A stretch of 64,000 nt of DNA from assembly GCA_024138015.1 (NCBI GenBank), contig JAMXBB010000004.1, positions 111,712,077-111,776,076 of the forward strand, in the 5' to 3' direction. The translations under genes and the position numbers were made by a program. Under the pieces are notes generated by a model that saw nothing but the letters and a program-made list of their open reading frames with translations, ran no database searches and was not told the origin of the DNA. This stretch comes from Lumnitzera littorea (taxonomy: Eukaryota > Streptophyta > Magnoliopsida > Myrtales > Combretaceae). Positions 1 through 11,210 of this stretch are shown piece after piece. Each line of letters opens with the position of its first letter. Position 1 is the first letter of the stretch.

Positions 1-309
1 TTCAAGTCAAATTCGAATTATTTGCAAACCAACTTAGTTCTTTTATATCCCTAATTAATAGGTCCGCCAATCTTGCCTACATTAATAAATGCAATTGTGA
101 AGGAAAGCCAGTACACCTTCATAATATAATTTATGTTTAGATGAAAGCATATAATATAATTTGACACTCTTACATTTGAAATAACAGCTTTTGCCATCGT
201 ATTGCATGTGGGGTGCGGCAAATAGGCAGGTTTTTTAAATTAAATTTGCCAGATAAAGCCAGAGAACCTCTTCTATAATATTTTTTTCTTGTCTAACTTC
301 CAAAGACTC
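1..309. other. AT-rich intergenic DNA, nothing identified
   Basis: No open frame, RNA gene or recognisable repeat end was seen. The sequence precedes the first copy of a duplicated block that starts near 310. Confidence 0.5.
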
Positions 310-1095
310 CTTGAAAAATAAAAAATAAAAAAAATGTATCTCACTGATAGGATTCTTTCTTAATAATTGTTTAACAACATGATAAGGTTTCAAATAATAT
401 GGTTAACAGAACTACAAAAACTATGGAGAAACTATCCTTCCAAAGTTTATGAATTTGTGTTTTTCCTACGTGAAATTACGTGAAGGAGTAATTAAAAAAT
501 TTTATTTTCATTTGGACATCATTAAAAACTCCATTTTAGAAGATCTATGTTGCAGTAACTTTTGTGTGTCTATATTCAGCATAACCTTTCGCTCAAATTA
601 AATTGAATTAAGAGCAGATTGTCTTTTGCTCCAGCCCTAGATTGTCATATGCTGTCCATTAACTCATCTTTGATCAATTCACCCAAAAAAAAAAAAAAAA
701 AACCTCATCTTCGATCAGATATATATTTTTTATTTCATCTATAAAAGAAATTTCTATTTTGTTTTTTCAGCAGAAAGTTTTAGGTACCTCATCTCCCATA
801 TTATCTACTTCATATATCATCAAATTATTAACCAATTTCACTTACGGTCCATTTGTTGGATTTTTTTTTTTTTTCAAATTTCACATTTTTGGAATATCAT
901 CATATTACATATTTAGCAGTAAGTGATGGTGAGAAAGCAATTGTAAATTAAAAATAAGGAAACATATATCATCTTTTTATAATAAAAAAAAAATCATTTT
1001 TTGTTCTTTTGTATTAATATTTTTTCGTAAAAATAAACTTCCATTATTGGTTTTTGGCATTGGCTATGACTTTTGCCCCATACAATTATTACTAC
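310..1095 (+). repeat. Segmental duplication block P1, copy 1 (promoter-like)
   Basis: This stretch matches 9,149-9,930 in the same orientation. The best-kept core is around 505-560, with a run of over 40 nearly identical bases. It carries an ACGT-type pair (TACGTG about 467-480, where the second copy has CACGTG), a TATA-like CTATAAAAG at 739-747 and a shared TTTTCAGCAGAAAG at about 763-776. That order resembles a plant promoter and 5' leader. No coding exon follows in either copy, so it may be the upstream part of a duplicated gene whose body is lost or lies outside the window. Confidence 0.6.
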
Positions 1096-1900
1096 TATAA
1101 TCCACTAAAATTTATAATCTTTATAAAGTTATTACAGTGATATTTGATGAATGCAAAACTTTTTTTATTATAATAGATTTAAAAAATATTGAAAATTTTC
1201 TCCATGAAATTCAGAAGCAATACAATAGGCGCATGTAATAATTTTCAACTCTAATGTTTCTATACGGCATTAGCAAGCACACCTACGAAAAACGCACTAT
1301 ATAGAAATGAAAAAACATTCAATAGTATAAATATATTACATAAATCAATAAATATCATGTAGGTATTAATAATATTTAAATATTTAAAAATAAAATAAAT
1401 AAAATACTAATTATATCTTCACGTATCAAAATTTTATTTATATTTATAAGCTAATGGCCTTGCAAATTTAATGAAATTTATTCTCAAGTTTCTTTCTTTT
1501 TTTTTTCCCCCTATTACCCATGTTTGTTATTGGATTTTAACATACTTAAATTGAGAATAGGGATTCTTGAAGAATTAAATTGTGGAGATAAGCCCAATAT
1601 AAAATCTAAATTACACATAGTTAATTTATTTTAATTAATATTGCAATATATCAATCATCCTAAATTCTATACAACACACTACACTACACACATTGTAGCT
1701 TCTTCTTTGTATCTCTGGAGAACATGCGTATATGTGAATTCTTTGATCATTGATCACATGTAACGCATGTAAGATTGATCTGCATGTAAGATTGATCTTA
1801 GAAATTATTTGATCTGATGACGTGTATGGGAGTGATAGGAAAGATGTAAGAGAAAGAGGCGAGCTTGATGTCTCATGATGTATATGTAACGAAAATAATA
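1096..1900 (+). repeat. Segmental duplication block P2/P4, copy 1
   Basis: The first 600 bases match 4,588-5,070, and their last part matches 10,310-10,500. Shared landmarks are the segment ending TTGTAGCTTCTTCTTTGTAT and the run TTAATTTATTTTAATTAATA. Bases about 1,740-1,900 match two further copies at 5,097-5,290 and 5,440-5,640. No gene is visible in it. Confidence 0.6.
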
Positions 1901-2806
1901 TAGCAAAATCTAGGGATGGACACTACACATAAAGTGAAAAGAACAACATATTTTTTATTTGTTTATATTGTGTCCCTTCTCACTGTATAATAATGTTAAT
2001 ATTTCAAAATATGTATCAAATACATAACTAAAAGGTTTAATTAGTTGGTAGATTATTGGTTGAAAGATCTAAATAAAGGTTTTGTCTCAAAGAGCTAAAT
2101 GATGAGAATAACAAAGATTGGTCTTAGGTAAATTACTTATAGAATCCTATCACTCTTAATTCTTATTTATTTGTTTATTTATTTTTCATATTCTATTTAT
2201 TCATTCTTTCCTACATGACCCCATAGAACATATACATGATATATGTATAGTACAAAGTTTGACAATACGAAACTCTTTTAATTCATCCTATTAGCTTTAC
2301 CTCAATATAAGCATTTTTTTATTTTTTATTTTTTATTTTTTGAATAATGACATTGTAACATTGTATCATTAGCAATATTACAAAAATAGTAATTTCAATA
2401 TAAATGATAGATGATTAATAATTCAATAATTTATGTTCACTTTTCTAATAATAATTGTAAGAAAAGTAGATCAAGTAACATATTGTTATTATTTACTTAT
2501 AGGTTATGTGCTAAGTTAAAAGATTTATAGTATTAGCATTGTAATTATTATTATAATATAAAAAATATTAAATAAATAGTAATTTAAGAGAATTTAGTTG
2601 TTTTTATAATGAATAAATTTTACGTTATTGGTTATTCTAAAGAAAGAAAAGGAAAAAAAATGAAAATGAAAATGTCATTTAAGCAACACAACAATAAATA
2701 CATATTGGAAAAAAGGAAAATGTTTGTCATGAAAATTGAAACCCATAAAAAATCTTCTCAACCACTAAGCTATATGCATCATTTTATCAAGTTTTATTCT
2801 TAAATT
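1901..2806. other. AT-rich intergenic DNA, nothing identified
   Basis: Homopolymer-rich sequence. The short open frame at 2,609-2,803 is lysine-rich low-complexity translation with no recognisable domain and is not called. Confidence 0.5.
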
Positions 2807-2811
2807 ATACC

Positions 2812-3532
2812 TATTGATTGTGGTCAAATCAATCGAAAGTGAGTAGGCTCAAGTGGAGCTTAGATGGACTAGTTTTAGATCTCACTTTTTACTCCTTGAT
2901 TCCTATAAAAAGCCTCCTGTAAATATAGTAATGAGAGCCCTTCGACACTCAAGTTAGCAAGAAAGATTAAGGGAAAGAGGAGGCAAGCACTAAAGACACA
3001 AGACGTAATGCTCATCCTGAGTATATCTAGGATATTGGAAGTTAAGGTCATATATCGAAGACGAGCTTAGGGAGGGTAGAGAAGATCTAGAGAATCGAAA
3101 GAATCCCCTTACCTCAAGGTACCTAATACCTTTTTATGAGGATTACCTCTTACTCCTTTTCATAGTGCATGCACTTAAGGCAATAAGCCATGATCGGCCT
3201 AGCAACCAAATCTGTAACTCAAACGTTTAACATCCATAAGGGTTGTTGGGTGTGTCGATTGTACCATGGATGTCAAACGGTCATTAATGGTCTATAGTAG
3301 AAAGTTGACACTAAAGACAAAGGAAGAGTTAAGATGTCCACAAAGGGAAGGGATGGGAGGTCAACAGGTGCTCGGTTGGGGATGAGTTGAGACCTGAGCA
3401 TCTTACTCAATTGAGATGTTATGGGACTTGCTGTGCAAGCCATGGTATAGAGAATAAGCTTGTTGTTCATTGTTCGTTTGTGGGCTTCCTCATATGTTGG
3501 ACCTCGGGCTAGATGAGAATTGGGCATCAACA
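2812..3532 (-). mobile_element. Solo LTR, family S, copy 1
   Basis: The unit has inverted ends, TATTGAT on the left and ATCAACA on the right (TGTTGAT with one change). It is flanked by a perfect 5-bp target-site duplication ATACC at 2,807-2,811 and 3,533-3,537. It is related to 6,895-7,568; the shared stretch near 3,108-3,150 is a TATA-like region on the minus strand, which sets the orientation. No internal domain remains, as expected after LTR-LTR recombination. The 90-codon frame on the minus strand inside it (3,273-3,545) is not taken as a gene. Confidence 0.7.
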
Positions 3533-3649
3533 ATACCAATAGCATATATAATTTTTATATTTTAGTAATTAATTTTTTCTCAAGTTGAGGGAAGGTGGGT
3601 GGTGGTACGGGGGGTTAAGGTCCCTTTCAGCCTCTTAGTGGATCCATCC

Positions 3650-4290
3650 TTGGTAGATTCAAATGTTCTTGATGTATTCTTAATTGAATAGTCATTTGAT
3701 CTTCTCTAGAAGAGCTTCAATGGAACTTCCATGTTTGTTTCCAATCTTGCAAAGTGCAAAATGAAACCAAATGAGAGAATTAGTCTTATATCTATAGATT
3801 TTAGAGGTCAATCTCATTCATCATATTAGGCCCATTGCATCGCTTATGATCTAATGGCACATATTATTCACTTCTTTTATATAGAGTTTGGGCTAGAATT
3901 AGTGGTTTTTGATCTTGACTATGTGCTTGAGCTTACGCTTAATCTTGAAGAAACCTAACTTCTTCACAAATGGCCAATTCCTCTAACTATAACCAATTTT
4001 AGCTATTTTAAGACTTAAAGGACAAAATAAAGTCTTCTTTTGAGTCTACGTTTCACTCATAAAATGAAATAAGATAGTAGAAAAAAAATAATTCAGTGAT
4101 CCTTATTTTAAACTCACCAAGTTAAATATCTTCAAAACATTTCTAATTATATCTGGTTTTTCAAGTCTCATCACTAGCTTTTGAATCAGTCTATAATAAT
4201 AAATTGAGTTAAAAATTAAAAGCCAAATTCAAAGAATGACAAAAATAAACTCTCTCTCTCTCTCTATATATAATAGCAATAAAAAAAAAT
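3650..4290 (+). repeat. Segmental duplication block P3, copy 1
   Basis: Resembles 5,285-5,440 and 5,630-6,240. Shared landmarks are a GTCATTTGATCTT-type motif, ACTTCCA-GTTTGTTTCCAAT, and TTTTAGAGG-CAATCTCATT. It ends in a short CT microsatellite at about 4,250-4,266. No coding capacity is recognised. Confidence 0.5.
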
Positions 4291-4588
4291 CAAAAAATGA
4301 TGTCTTATTCGCTGTGGAGGCTGCCGAAGGCGCTTGCTGTGATTCATTCACCTTTGGTGGTTGAGTTATACTATTGGGCCATGGAATTCGTTGTTTCTTT
4401 TTGTTAAACAGTTCCAGGAAGCGTGAAATCTTGTAGGCAATAAAAGGACGGTAACGACGGATCTGCTTGGTGTGTGTTTGATATGTTGTTTTGTAATCCG
4501 ATGAAGCTTCCTTCCAAACCACGGATACGGCTAACGAGGACCTTCTAGGTTTTTTCTTCACTAAGTGCCAAATTCTGGGGTCCATCAA
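4229..4588 (-). other. Unrecognised open frame, possible exon or gene fragment
   Basis: A 119-codon frame on the minus strand. Codons covering about 4,300-4,588 have higher GC than the flanks and a basic, globular-looking composition (Lys/Arg-rich, with Trp and Tyr). The last 20 or so residues run into a CT microsatellite and are low complexity. The frame sits between two duplicated blocks, and its upstream edge coincides with the start of the P2 copy at 4,588; the unique part is absent from the sister copies. I do not recognise the protein. It could be a stranded exon, a transduplicated gene piece or chance. Confidence 0.2.
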
Positions 4589-5070
4589 TCTTTACAAAGT
4601 TCTTACAATGGCATTTGATGCATACAAAACTTTTTTACTATTTCGACCAAAAAAAACATTTTTACTATAATAGATTTTAAAAATATTGTGCATGAAATCC
4701 AGAAGCAATTGAATGCGCGCATATAACAATTTTCTACTCTAATGTTTATATACGACATTAATAAGCACACCGTACGAAAAATGCAGCATATAGATATACA
4801 GACTAGGGGCCTTGCAAATTTAATGAAATCTATTCTCAAGTTTCTTTTTTTTTTTCGCTTCCCTTCCCCTGTTAACCGTGTTTGTTAATTGGATTTTAAC
4901 ATACTTAAATTGAGAATTGGGATTCTCGAATAATTAAATTGTGTAGATAAGCCCGATATAAAATCTAAATTACACATAGTTGATTTATTTTAATAAATAT
5001 TGCAATATATTAATCATCTTTAATTCTTTGAATCACCACACACCATACACATTGTAGCTTCTTCTTTGTA
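4588..5070 (+). repeat. Segmental duplication block P2, copy 2
   Basis: Aligns by eye with 1,110-1,700, starting at AATCTTTA-AAAGTT and ending at TGTAGCTTCTTCTTTGTATC. It carries small indels, including a poly-A insertion near 4,648. Confidence 0.6.
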
Positions 5071-5096
5071 TCGCTACACAACATCCATTTTATCCA

Positions 5097-5780
5097 CCGA
5101 TGTATATTTGATATCTGCAAGTGGGGTTAATGTTGATAATTAATCACGTGTTATGCACATGCAAATAGATCTTGGGGATTACTTCATCTAATAATATGTG
5201 TATGGATGTGATAAGAAGAGATGTAGGAGGAAAAATAGATGAACTTAATGTCTCATAATGGGGGTGAAGCAAAAATAACATAGTACACTCAAGTATTCTT
5301 GATATGCTCTTCACTAAATAATCATTTGATCTTGTCTAGAGAAGCTCAGTAAAACTTCCACATTTGTTTCCAATTTTACAAAGTATAGAATAAATCCAAA
5401 TAAGAGAATTCGCATGTTATTTGCATATTTTAGATGCATGTATATTTGATATTTGCAACTAGGTTACTGTTGATAATCAATCACTTGTTCTACACATGCA
5501 AATAAATCTTAGTGATTACTTGATCTAATAATACATGTATAGATGTGATAGTAAAAGATGTGGGAGGAGAAATAGATGAGCTTAATGTCTCATGATGCGT
5601 CATGCATGTGAGACAAATATAATATAGTAGACTCAATTGTTTTTAATATGTTCTTCACTAAATAATCATTTGATCTTGTCTAGAGGAGCACAGTAAAACT
5701 TCCACATTTGTTTCCAATTTTACAAAGTGTAGAATAAATCCAAATAAGAGAATCGGCATTTTATTTGCATATTTTAGAGG
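5097..5780 (+). repeat. Tandem duplication, two units of about 342 bp
   Basis: Units are about 5,097-5,439 and 5,440-5,780. Both begin ATGTATATTTGATAT-TGCAA and end TATTTGCATATTTTAGA. Each unit joins a P4 segment to a P3 segment, so the tandem pair reuses pieces seen at 1,740-1,900 and 3,650-3,830. No gene is seen. Confidence 0.65.
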
Positions 5781-6600
5781 CCAATCTCATTTGTTGGACT
5801 AGCCTAAAATGGATGGCTAAGGTATATTCTTACTAGCAGCCGTTGAACTGCTTTTAATGATCTAATGATTTATATTAATCCTTTCTTTTATATAGACTTG
5901 GGTTTGAATTGGTGGGTTATGGCCATAGGATGAGCTTAGACTTAGACTTAAAGAAGTTCAGCTTTTTAATAAATAGCCAATTCCTTAAATGAAGCTTATT
6001 TTAATCATTTTAAGACGATAAGGATAAAACAAAGCTCTAAAAGACTCCTTTTGAGTCTAGCTTTTGCACATAAGACAATTGTGTAAAATTGATAACAAAA
6101 ACAAAATTGATGAAACTATTTTTGTTCCGAATTTACCAAGTTAAATATCTTTAATCAAGCTCGATTTTTTAGAATTTATTACTCAATCATTAAATTGATC
6201 CATAATATTAAACTGAGCTAATATCCCAATTATGGAGAATTGAAATGACCCCTACAAATCCATATATATAAGCAATAAAACAAATCAAAATATGTGAAAT
6301 ATAAAGGACACACATCTTTTATGGAAAGATAGAAGATAAAATAATGTGTTGAGAAAACTCCTATGTCATCGCGGAATAAAAACATAATTCTAACCGGGAA
6401 AAGATCACATATATAGCAGTGACAAAAATAAACTGAAACAAAATTATTAAGAAAAGCGTAAATAATGAAGGAAGACAATTGACACGATTTTTAATTATGG
6501 AGGAAGGGACGACTCTCCACATCTACAGATATGAATGAGATGACATTTTATTGTAACGATCGTGCATCTAATTATAAAGATGGTAGCTCTACTGGTTGAT
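5781..6600 (+). repeat. Segmental duplication blocks P3 (end), P5 and P6
   Basis: The first 450 bases continue the P3 similarity to 3,830-4,230. Bases about 6,240-6,480 (P5) resemble 10,515-10,665, sharing AATAAAACAAA-CAAAA and a CGGGAAAA motif. Bases 6,545-6,600 (P6) resemble 11,120-11,200, sharing GGTTGATTTGAG. No coding region is supported. Confidence 0.5.
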
Positions 6601-6889
6601 TTGAGAGAAAGCTATTAAATTATGATTACCTCGGCCTAAAATTTTATTAGGAAAAGAAGCATAGGGACTTTGTCCAATGCGGTCATTTTATACTAACTGT
6701 GGCTATAATTGTCTTGACCTTATTTGAGCTTAAAATAAAGTTTTTTTATTTAAATAAGTTAAATTTGAACTCTTATTTAGTTTCATTTATATATATATAT
6801 ATATCATATGTATATATATTTATATAGTAGTGATAGTGTATATTACATATATGACTCCTAAATAAACTCTTAATGGTCTATCAATCATA
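6601..6889. other. AT-rich spacer with (AT)n microsatellite
   Basis: A TA/AT run lies at about 6,788-6,805. No other feature was recognised. Confidence 0.5.
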
Positions 6890-6894
6890 CACTG

Positions 6895-7568
6895 TGGTTG
6901 ACTTACAAAAAGCTCTATATAGTGTAATAAGTAAGGACTCATTAATGCTCAAATTAATAAGGAGAGTACTAAGAATCTGATGAATTAAAGAGCAAATAAG
7001 TTGAGGGGGTTCCTAAGAGCATCAAAAGGATTCCTTACCTAATGGATTTATCCCTATTTATAGGTTGAGGGATATAACTTACTCTAACAAGTGACACGAG
7101 AGGATTAGTTAATACAAAATCTAAAGAGGTAACGCTATCAATACGAGAAAATATTTTCATCCTTTCTACTGGTTGATAAAAGCTTGGGTTAGAGGATGGG
7201 GTTGTCATATCAATAGAGGATGGCCACCCTAACCTGATAATTAGGTTATTAATTGTGTGTCAAGTGGTCATTTAACATTTAATGATGAAAGAAAAAGAGA
7301 TATAAAGAAGAGGGTGAGCTTGGCTACATTAATTAATGAGCTCCTCTAAGATCGTTTTCAAAAAGGGAGGGTAGCTCTTCTTTTGTAGTCGGAGAGTAGG
7401 TACAAAGGGTCTTTAAGAGAGGACTCCTGAAGTGCTTGAGGCTAAACTCGAGCAAAGTAGATAGAGCTTAAGCGTGTGCCGAGTTGTTCTTTATCCAAGT
7501 TAAAGACGTTTTGGTACCACATCGATCGAGTTCTCTAGTTGGCTTGAGTCGAAAATTAACCGTCAACA
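6895..7568 (-). mobile_element. Solo LTR, family S, copy 2
   Basis: The minus-strand end reads TGTTGACGG and the opposite end TGGTTGAC. It is flanked by CACTG (6,890-6,894) and CACTA (7,569-7,573), a 4-of-5 target-site duplication. A minus-strand TATA box (CTATAAATAGG) lies at about 7,046-7,062. It is related to 2,812-3,532 but clearly diverged. No internal region or second LTR is present. Confidence 0.6.
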
Positions 7569-7573
7569 CACTA

Positions 7574-9148
7574 TTAAAACTGTTATCGACAAGTGGAATA
7601 AATATTGATATTCTAACAAAATGGAATGGTTTAATTTCTCCTTAAATTGTAATATATATGATAATTGGAAAAGAAACTATATATGCATATAGTTTCACTT
7701 TTAACCATTTTGATTTTTTTTTTTTTTTTACAATATTTGTTTTTCCAAAGACGGACAAAACGAGCTTCGAGCTTTCAAAGTGGGACTCTGGAAGGCACAG
7801 AAGCTATGAGGTTGCCAGTTCAGATTTAGGTGGAAAGGTATCAAAGTTTCCTCCATAAAAAAAAGAAATGTGAGCAAATACTTAAAGGGTGACCAGAAAT
7901 TAAAAGCAAAAGCTACAAAGTTGTCACTTCTATGTCTGCTTTCATTTATACGATATGTCAGTCGCAGTTGTTTAGGAGAAATTGTTTATAGTGAAATAAT
8001 AAGAACGGAAATGTTAACTAGTGCCAAGGGTGAAATTCTTTTTAGAAATGCGATATTTTCCTTTTTCTTTTCTTTTTGTTTTTTCAACTGGTATCACGAA
8101 ATTCAAGATTGTTATAATCTATTATGTAAACACTTGTACAAAATAGATGCCTAGATATCCTTTTAGCACAACTACAGATTTGTGTCTTTCCTTCGTAACA
8201 CATATGGATGTACTATTAATTAATGCTAATAAAGTAATGTTGCCCTAGCCATAAGGGTATAAATATTGTAATTGTACAAATTCAAGATTGTTATAATCTG
8301 TTGTAATTGTCTTCGTCTTCCTTAATGAATTACTGATCTTTGTTGCTCGTCTTTGAGAGTTTTCTTAGTGTGAAAAACACTTTAACTTTTGTTGATTCTT
8401 TTAATAAGGATCATGGCAAGCGATTCACTTAACTTGGATTGGTGCATCACATCTAACAAATCATTTAACCTATATATTTGTTTGGTATATTACATCTATT
8501 CAAACAACTCACGGGTTTTTGCTAATTGAATCTCTACCTCAAAACACATGATGGACCTTTATATAATATAATAGACATATTTTACAAATTGCTAACCCAA
8601 AAAATAAAAAATAAGCCGATTTATACTTGCTGGTTTAGGCGAGTTGGTGGGCTTGAATCAACTTAGACCCCCCATGAATAGACAGGTCTTAGGCCTATTT
8701 AGGCTTACCTTACAAAGGCCGGTTTTTGAATAAACTAGTGGACTGATTCAAAGTTTTGAATAAGCTCTTCCATAGGTCTAGTTCAAACCACTATGAAATA
8801 AACAAAAGATATAAAAGGATATGGACAACACTTCCCTTAGATATGATTCATAAATAAATTGAATAGTTCATTTCCTATAGTCAAAGAAGATTGATAGGAG
8901 TAGGGTTTAAAAAAGATAAACCTAATCAAGGGAATTGTATTGATTTAACTCTAACGAGGAATGTTGAAAAGGCCAATTTCTTCAAATTTTTATTTTTAAT
9001 TTTTGATTGGTTGAAATGTTTTTATTGGAACCATTAAAAACCTTAAAGAAATATTAAGAAACTTTTGTGAAAAAATTTATAAATAAAGTAGTGAGTTTTT
9101 TAAAGAAAAGAGTTTTTTTAAATAATGATATAACATATAAGTATGACT
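7574..9148. other. Intergenic DNA with a duplicated segment and LTR-like tail
   Basis: Bases about 7,770-8,050 resemble 12,810-13,060 (shared TTTAGGTGGAAAGG and CAGAAATTAAA). Bases 8,255-8,345 look like the end of a Copia-type LTR (TATAAATATTG, then AATGAATTACTGATC), but no ends, TSD or primer-binding site were found. The remainder to 9,148 is AT-rich and empty. The two short open frames at 7,658-7,858 and 7,870-8,154 are not supported as genes. Confidence 0.4.
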
Positions 9149-9930
9149 TCTTAGAAATAAAAAATAAAATGTATCTCACGGATAGGATACTTCCTTAATA
9201 ATTGTTTCTACAACACCATAAGGTTTGAAATAATGTCATCAGAAAAACAAAAACCATATAGAGAAACTCTTCTTCCAAAGCTTGTAAGTTTATGTTTTCC
9301 TACGTGAAACCACGTGAAGGATTGATTAAAAAGTTTTATTTTCTTTTGGACATCATTAAAAACTCCATTTTAGAAGATCTATGTTGCAGTAATATGGTTG
9401 TCCATATTCAGCAAAATCTATTAAAATTGAATTAAAGCAGATTGTCTTTACTCCAGGCCTAGATTGTCATATGCACATGCTGTTTGTTAACTTATCTTCG
9501 ATCAGATATATATATATATAAAAGAGACCTCTATTTTGTTTTTTCAGCAGAAAGTTTTACGTACCTTACTCCAATATTATCTACTTAACACTCAAATTTC
9601 ATGACTTTATTAAACGATTTCACTTGGGGTTTATTTTGTGTGCCGAAAATGTTTTTGTTTTTTATTTCGAAATTTATTATAATTAGTATTTTACATTTGC
9701 TCAATATTGTCATAGTAAATGTAATAGTAAATGATGGTGGAAAATAATGATAAAAGCCAGTCATTGGTTGTGGTGATTAGCAGCCGATCGCAACTAAAAA
9801 ATAAGGAAACAAAAGTCCTCCTTTTACTAATAGAAACCGTTTTTGTTATTTTCTGTTGATATTTTTTGTAATAGTTGACTACCGTCGGGATTTTTAACGT
9901 TGGCTATCACTTTTGTCTTATACAAATACT
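9149..9930 (+). repeat. Segmental duplication block P1, copy 2 (promoter-like)
   Basis: Partner of 310-1,095. It keeps a perfect CACGTG at about 9,310-9,316, TATATAAAAG at about 9,514-9,523 and the downstream TTTTCAGCAGAAAG. The most conserved part surrounds the CATTAAAAACTCCATTTTAG motif near 9,354. No coding exon follows. Confidence 0.6.
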
Positions 9931-10309
9931 TTCTATTCACAAGTTAGTTTCTTTCTTTTGTTTCTTTTGGAATATAACATCCCTAAACTTTCATTTAGAT
10001 ATGAATTAATACCTTAAATTTTTAAAGTATGCTCCAAGGTTTCTTAAATTTTAATAAATTGACAACATAAAAGATATTTCCTTTTTCTAATTAAAAATAA
10101 TTGTATTATTATCAAAGTTTATGGAGTTTTAAAATACATTTGATACATTTAGAAGGTATTTATCTAATAAAATCAAAGTTTATGAGGCTTATTTTTAACC
10201 TATAGGATTATTTCTTAATTTATAAAAATTTAAAAAGTCTCAGGGCATATTTTAAAAGTTCAGGCAATTTTCCCTTCCTTTTTTTTTTCTATATATTTGT
10301 TGCCCTTTG
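9931..10309. other. AT-rich insertion between duplicated blocks
   Basis: This stretch has no counterpart between P1 and P2 in copy 1, so it is probably a later insertion or a deletion in copy 1. No ends were recognised. Confidence 0.35.
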
Positions 10310-11210
10310 CTAATTGAATTTTTACTATATTTAAGCTGGTTAATAGGGATTCTCGAAGAATTGAATATCAGATCTAAATAACACATAGATGATTTATTTT
10401 AATTAATATTACAATATATTAATCATCTTTAACTCTTTACAGCATGCCAGACTAAATTGCAGCTTCGTTGTATCGCTAGAGAACATCCGTTTTATCCAAT
10501 GACGTGTATTTGAATTCAAGTTTATATATAATACCAATAAAACAAACCAAAAGAATATGAGAGTAAAGGCTCCATCCAACATAAAATTGCTGTGATGAAA
10601 ACATAGCTCTAGTCGGGAAAAATACGTATAGGAAAAATAAAAACAAACTAAAAGAAAACAATTAAAAATCACGTATTGTAACCATTGTTATCAAACCTAG
10701 TTTGATCTAGCCCTAATCAATCATAAAATGAGTTTAAATCATCCCTTTAATCCTCATTAGCATTGATCCTGGCTCGAAGTGGTTGATTCCACCAATCAAA
10801 TTCAATTGACCTAGCTAATCTAACTTGATTTTTTATAAGCCCAATCAAGTTTTCCTTATTGCAATATATTATTTTCTTTCATTTATTCTCAAAAAAAAAA
10901 AAAATGTACCAATATACTACAAAACAAATGTAGATTTAAGAAAAATAAGATGTAAACCATAGAAAACTCTCGATTTTCAAATATTTGCCTTTATGAATAA
11001 ATATGTGTGATATTCTAATATTTTTATTGACCAAATTCGATCTTGATTCCACCATTTTTTAACCATCTCAACTATTAACCTTTTTCTCATTTTTGAGTCT
11101 ATCTCCCAATCTAACTCTAACAACATCCGATTATAACATTTGCACATCCAATTATAAAAATAGCAATTATATGGGTTGATTTGAGGGTAAGATGACAAAT
11201 TATGTTTGCT
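10310..11210 (+). repeat. Segmental duplication blocks P2, P5 and P6, copy 3
   Basis: Bases 10,320-10,500 match 1,545-1,730 and 4,910-5,090. Bases 10,515-10,665 match P5 at 6,240-6,480, and 11,110-11,210 match P6 at 6,545-6,600. The order P2-P5-P6 is the same as in the 4.6-6.6 kb copy, so the unit was several kilobases long. Confidence 0.5.

Noticed and set aside
8020..8050. Resemblance to a small-subunit rRNA segment (GGTGAAATTCTT)
   Set aside because: Only about a dozen bases match and the flanking sequence does not continue as rRNA.
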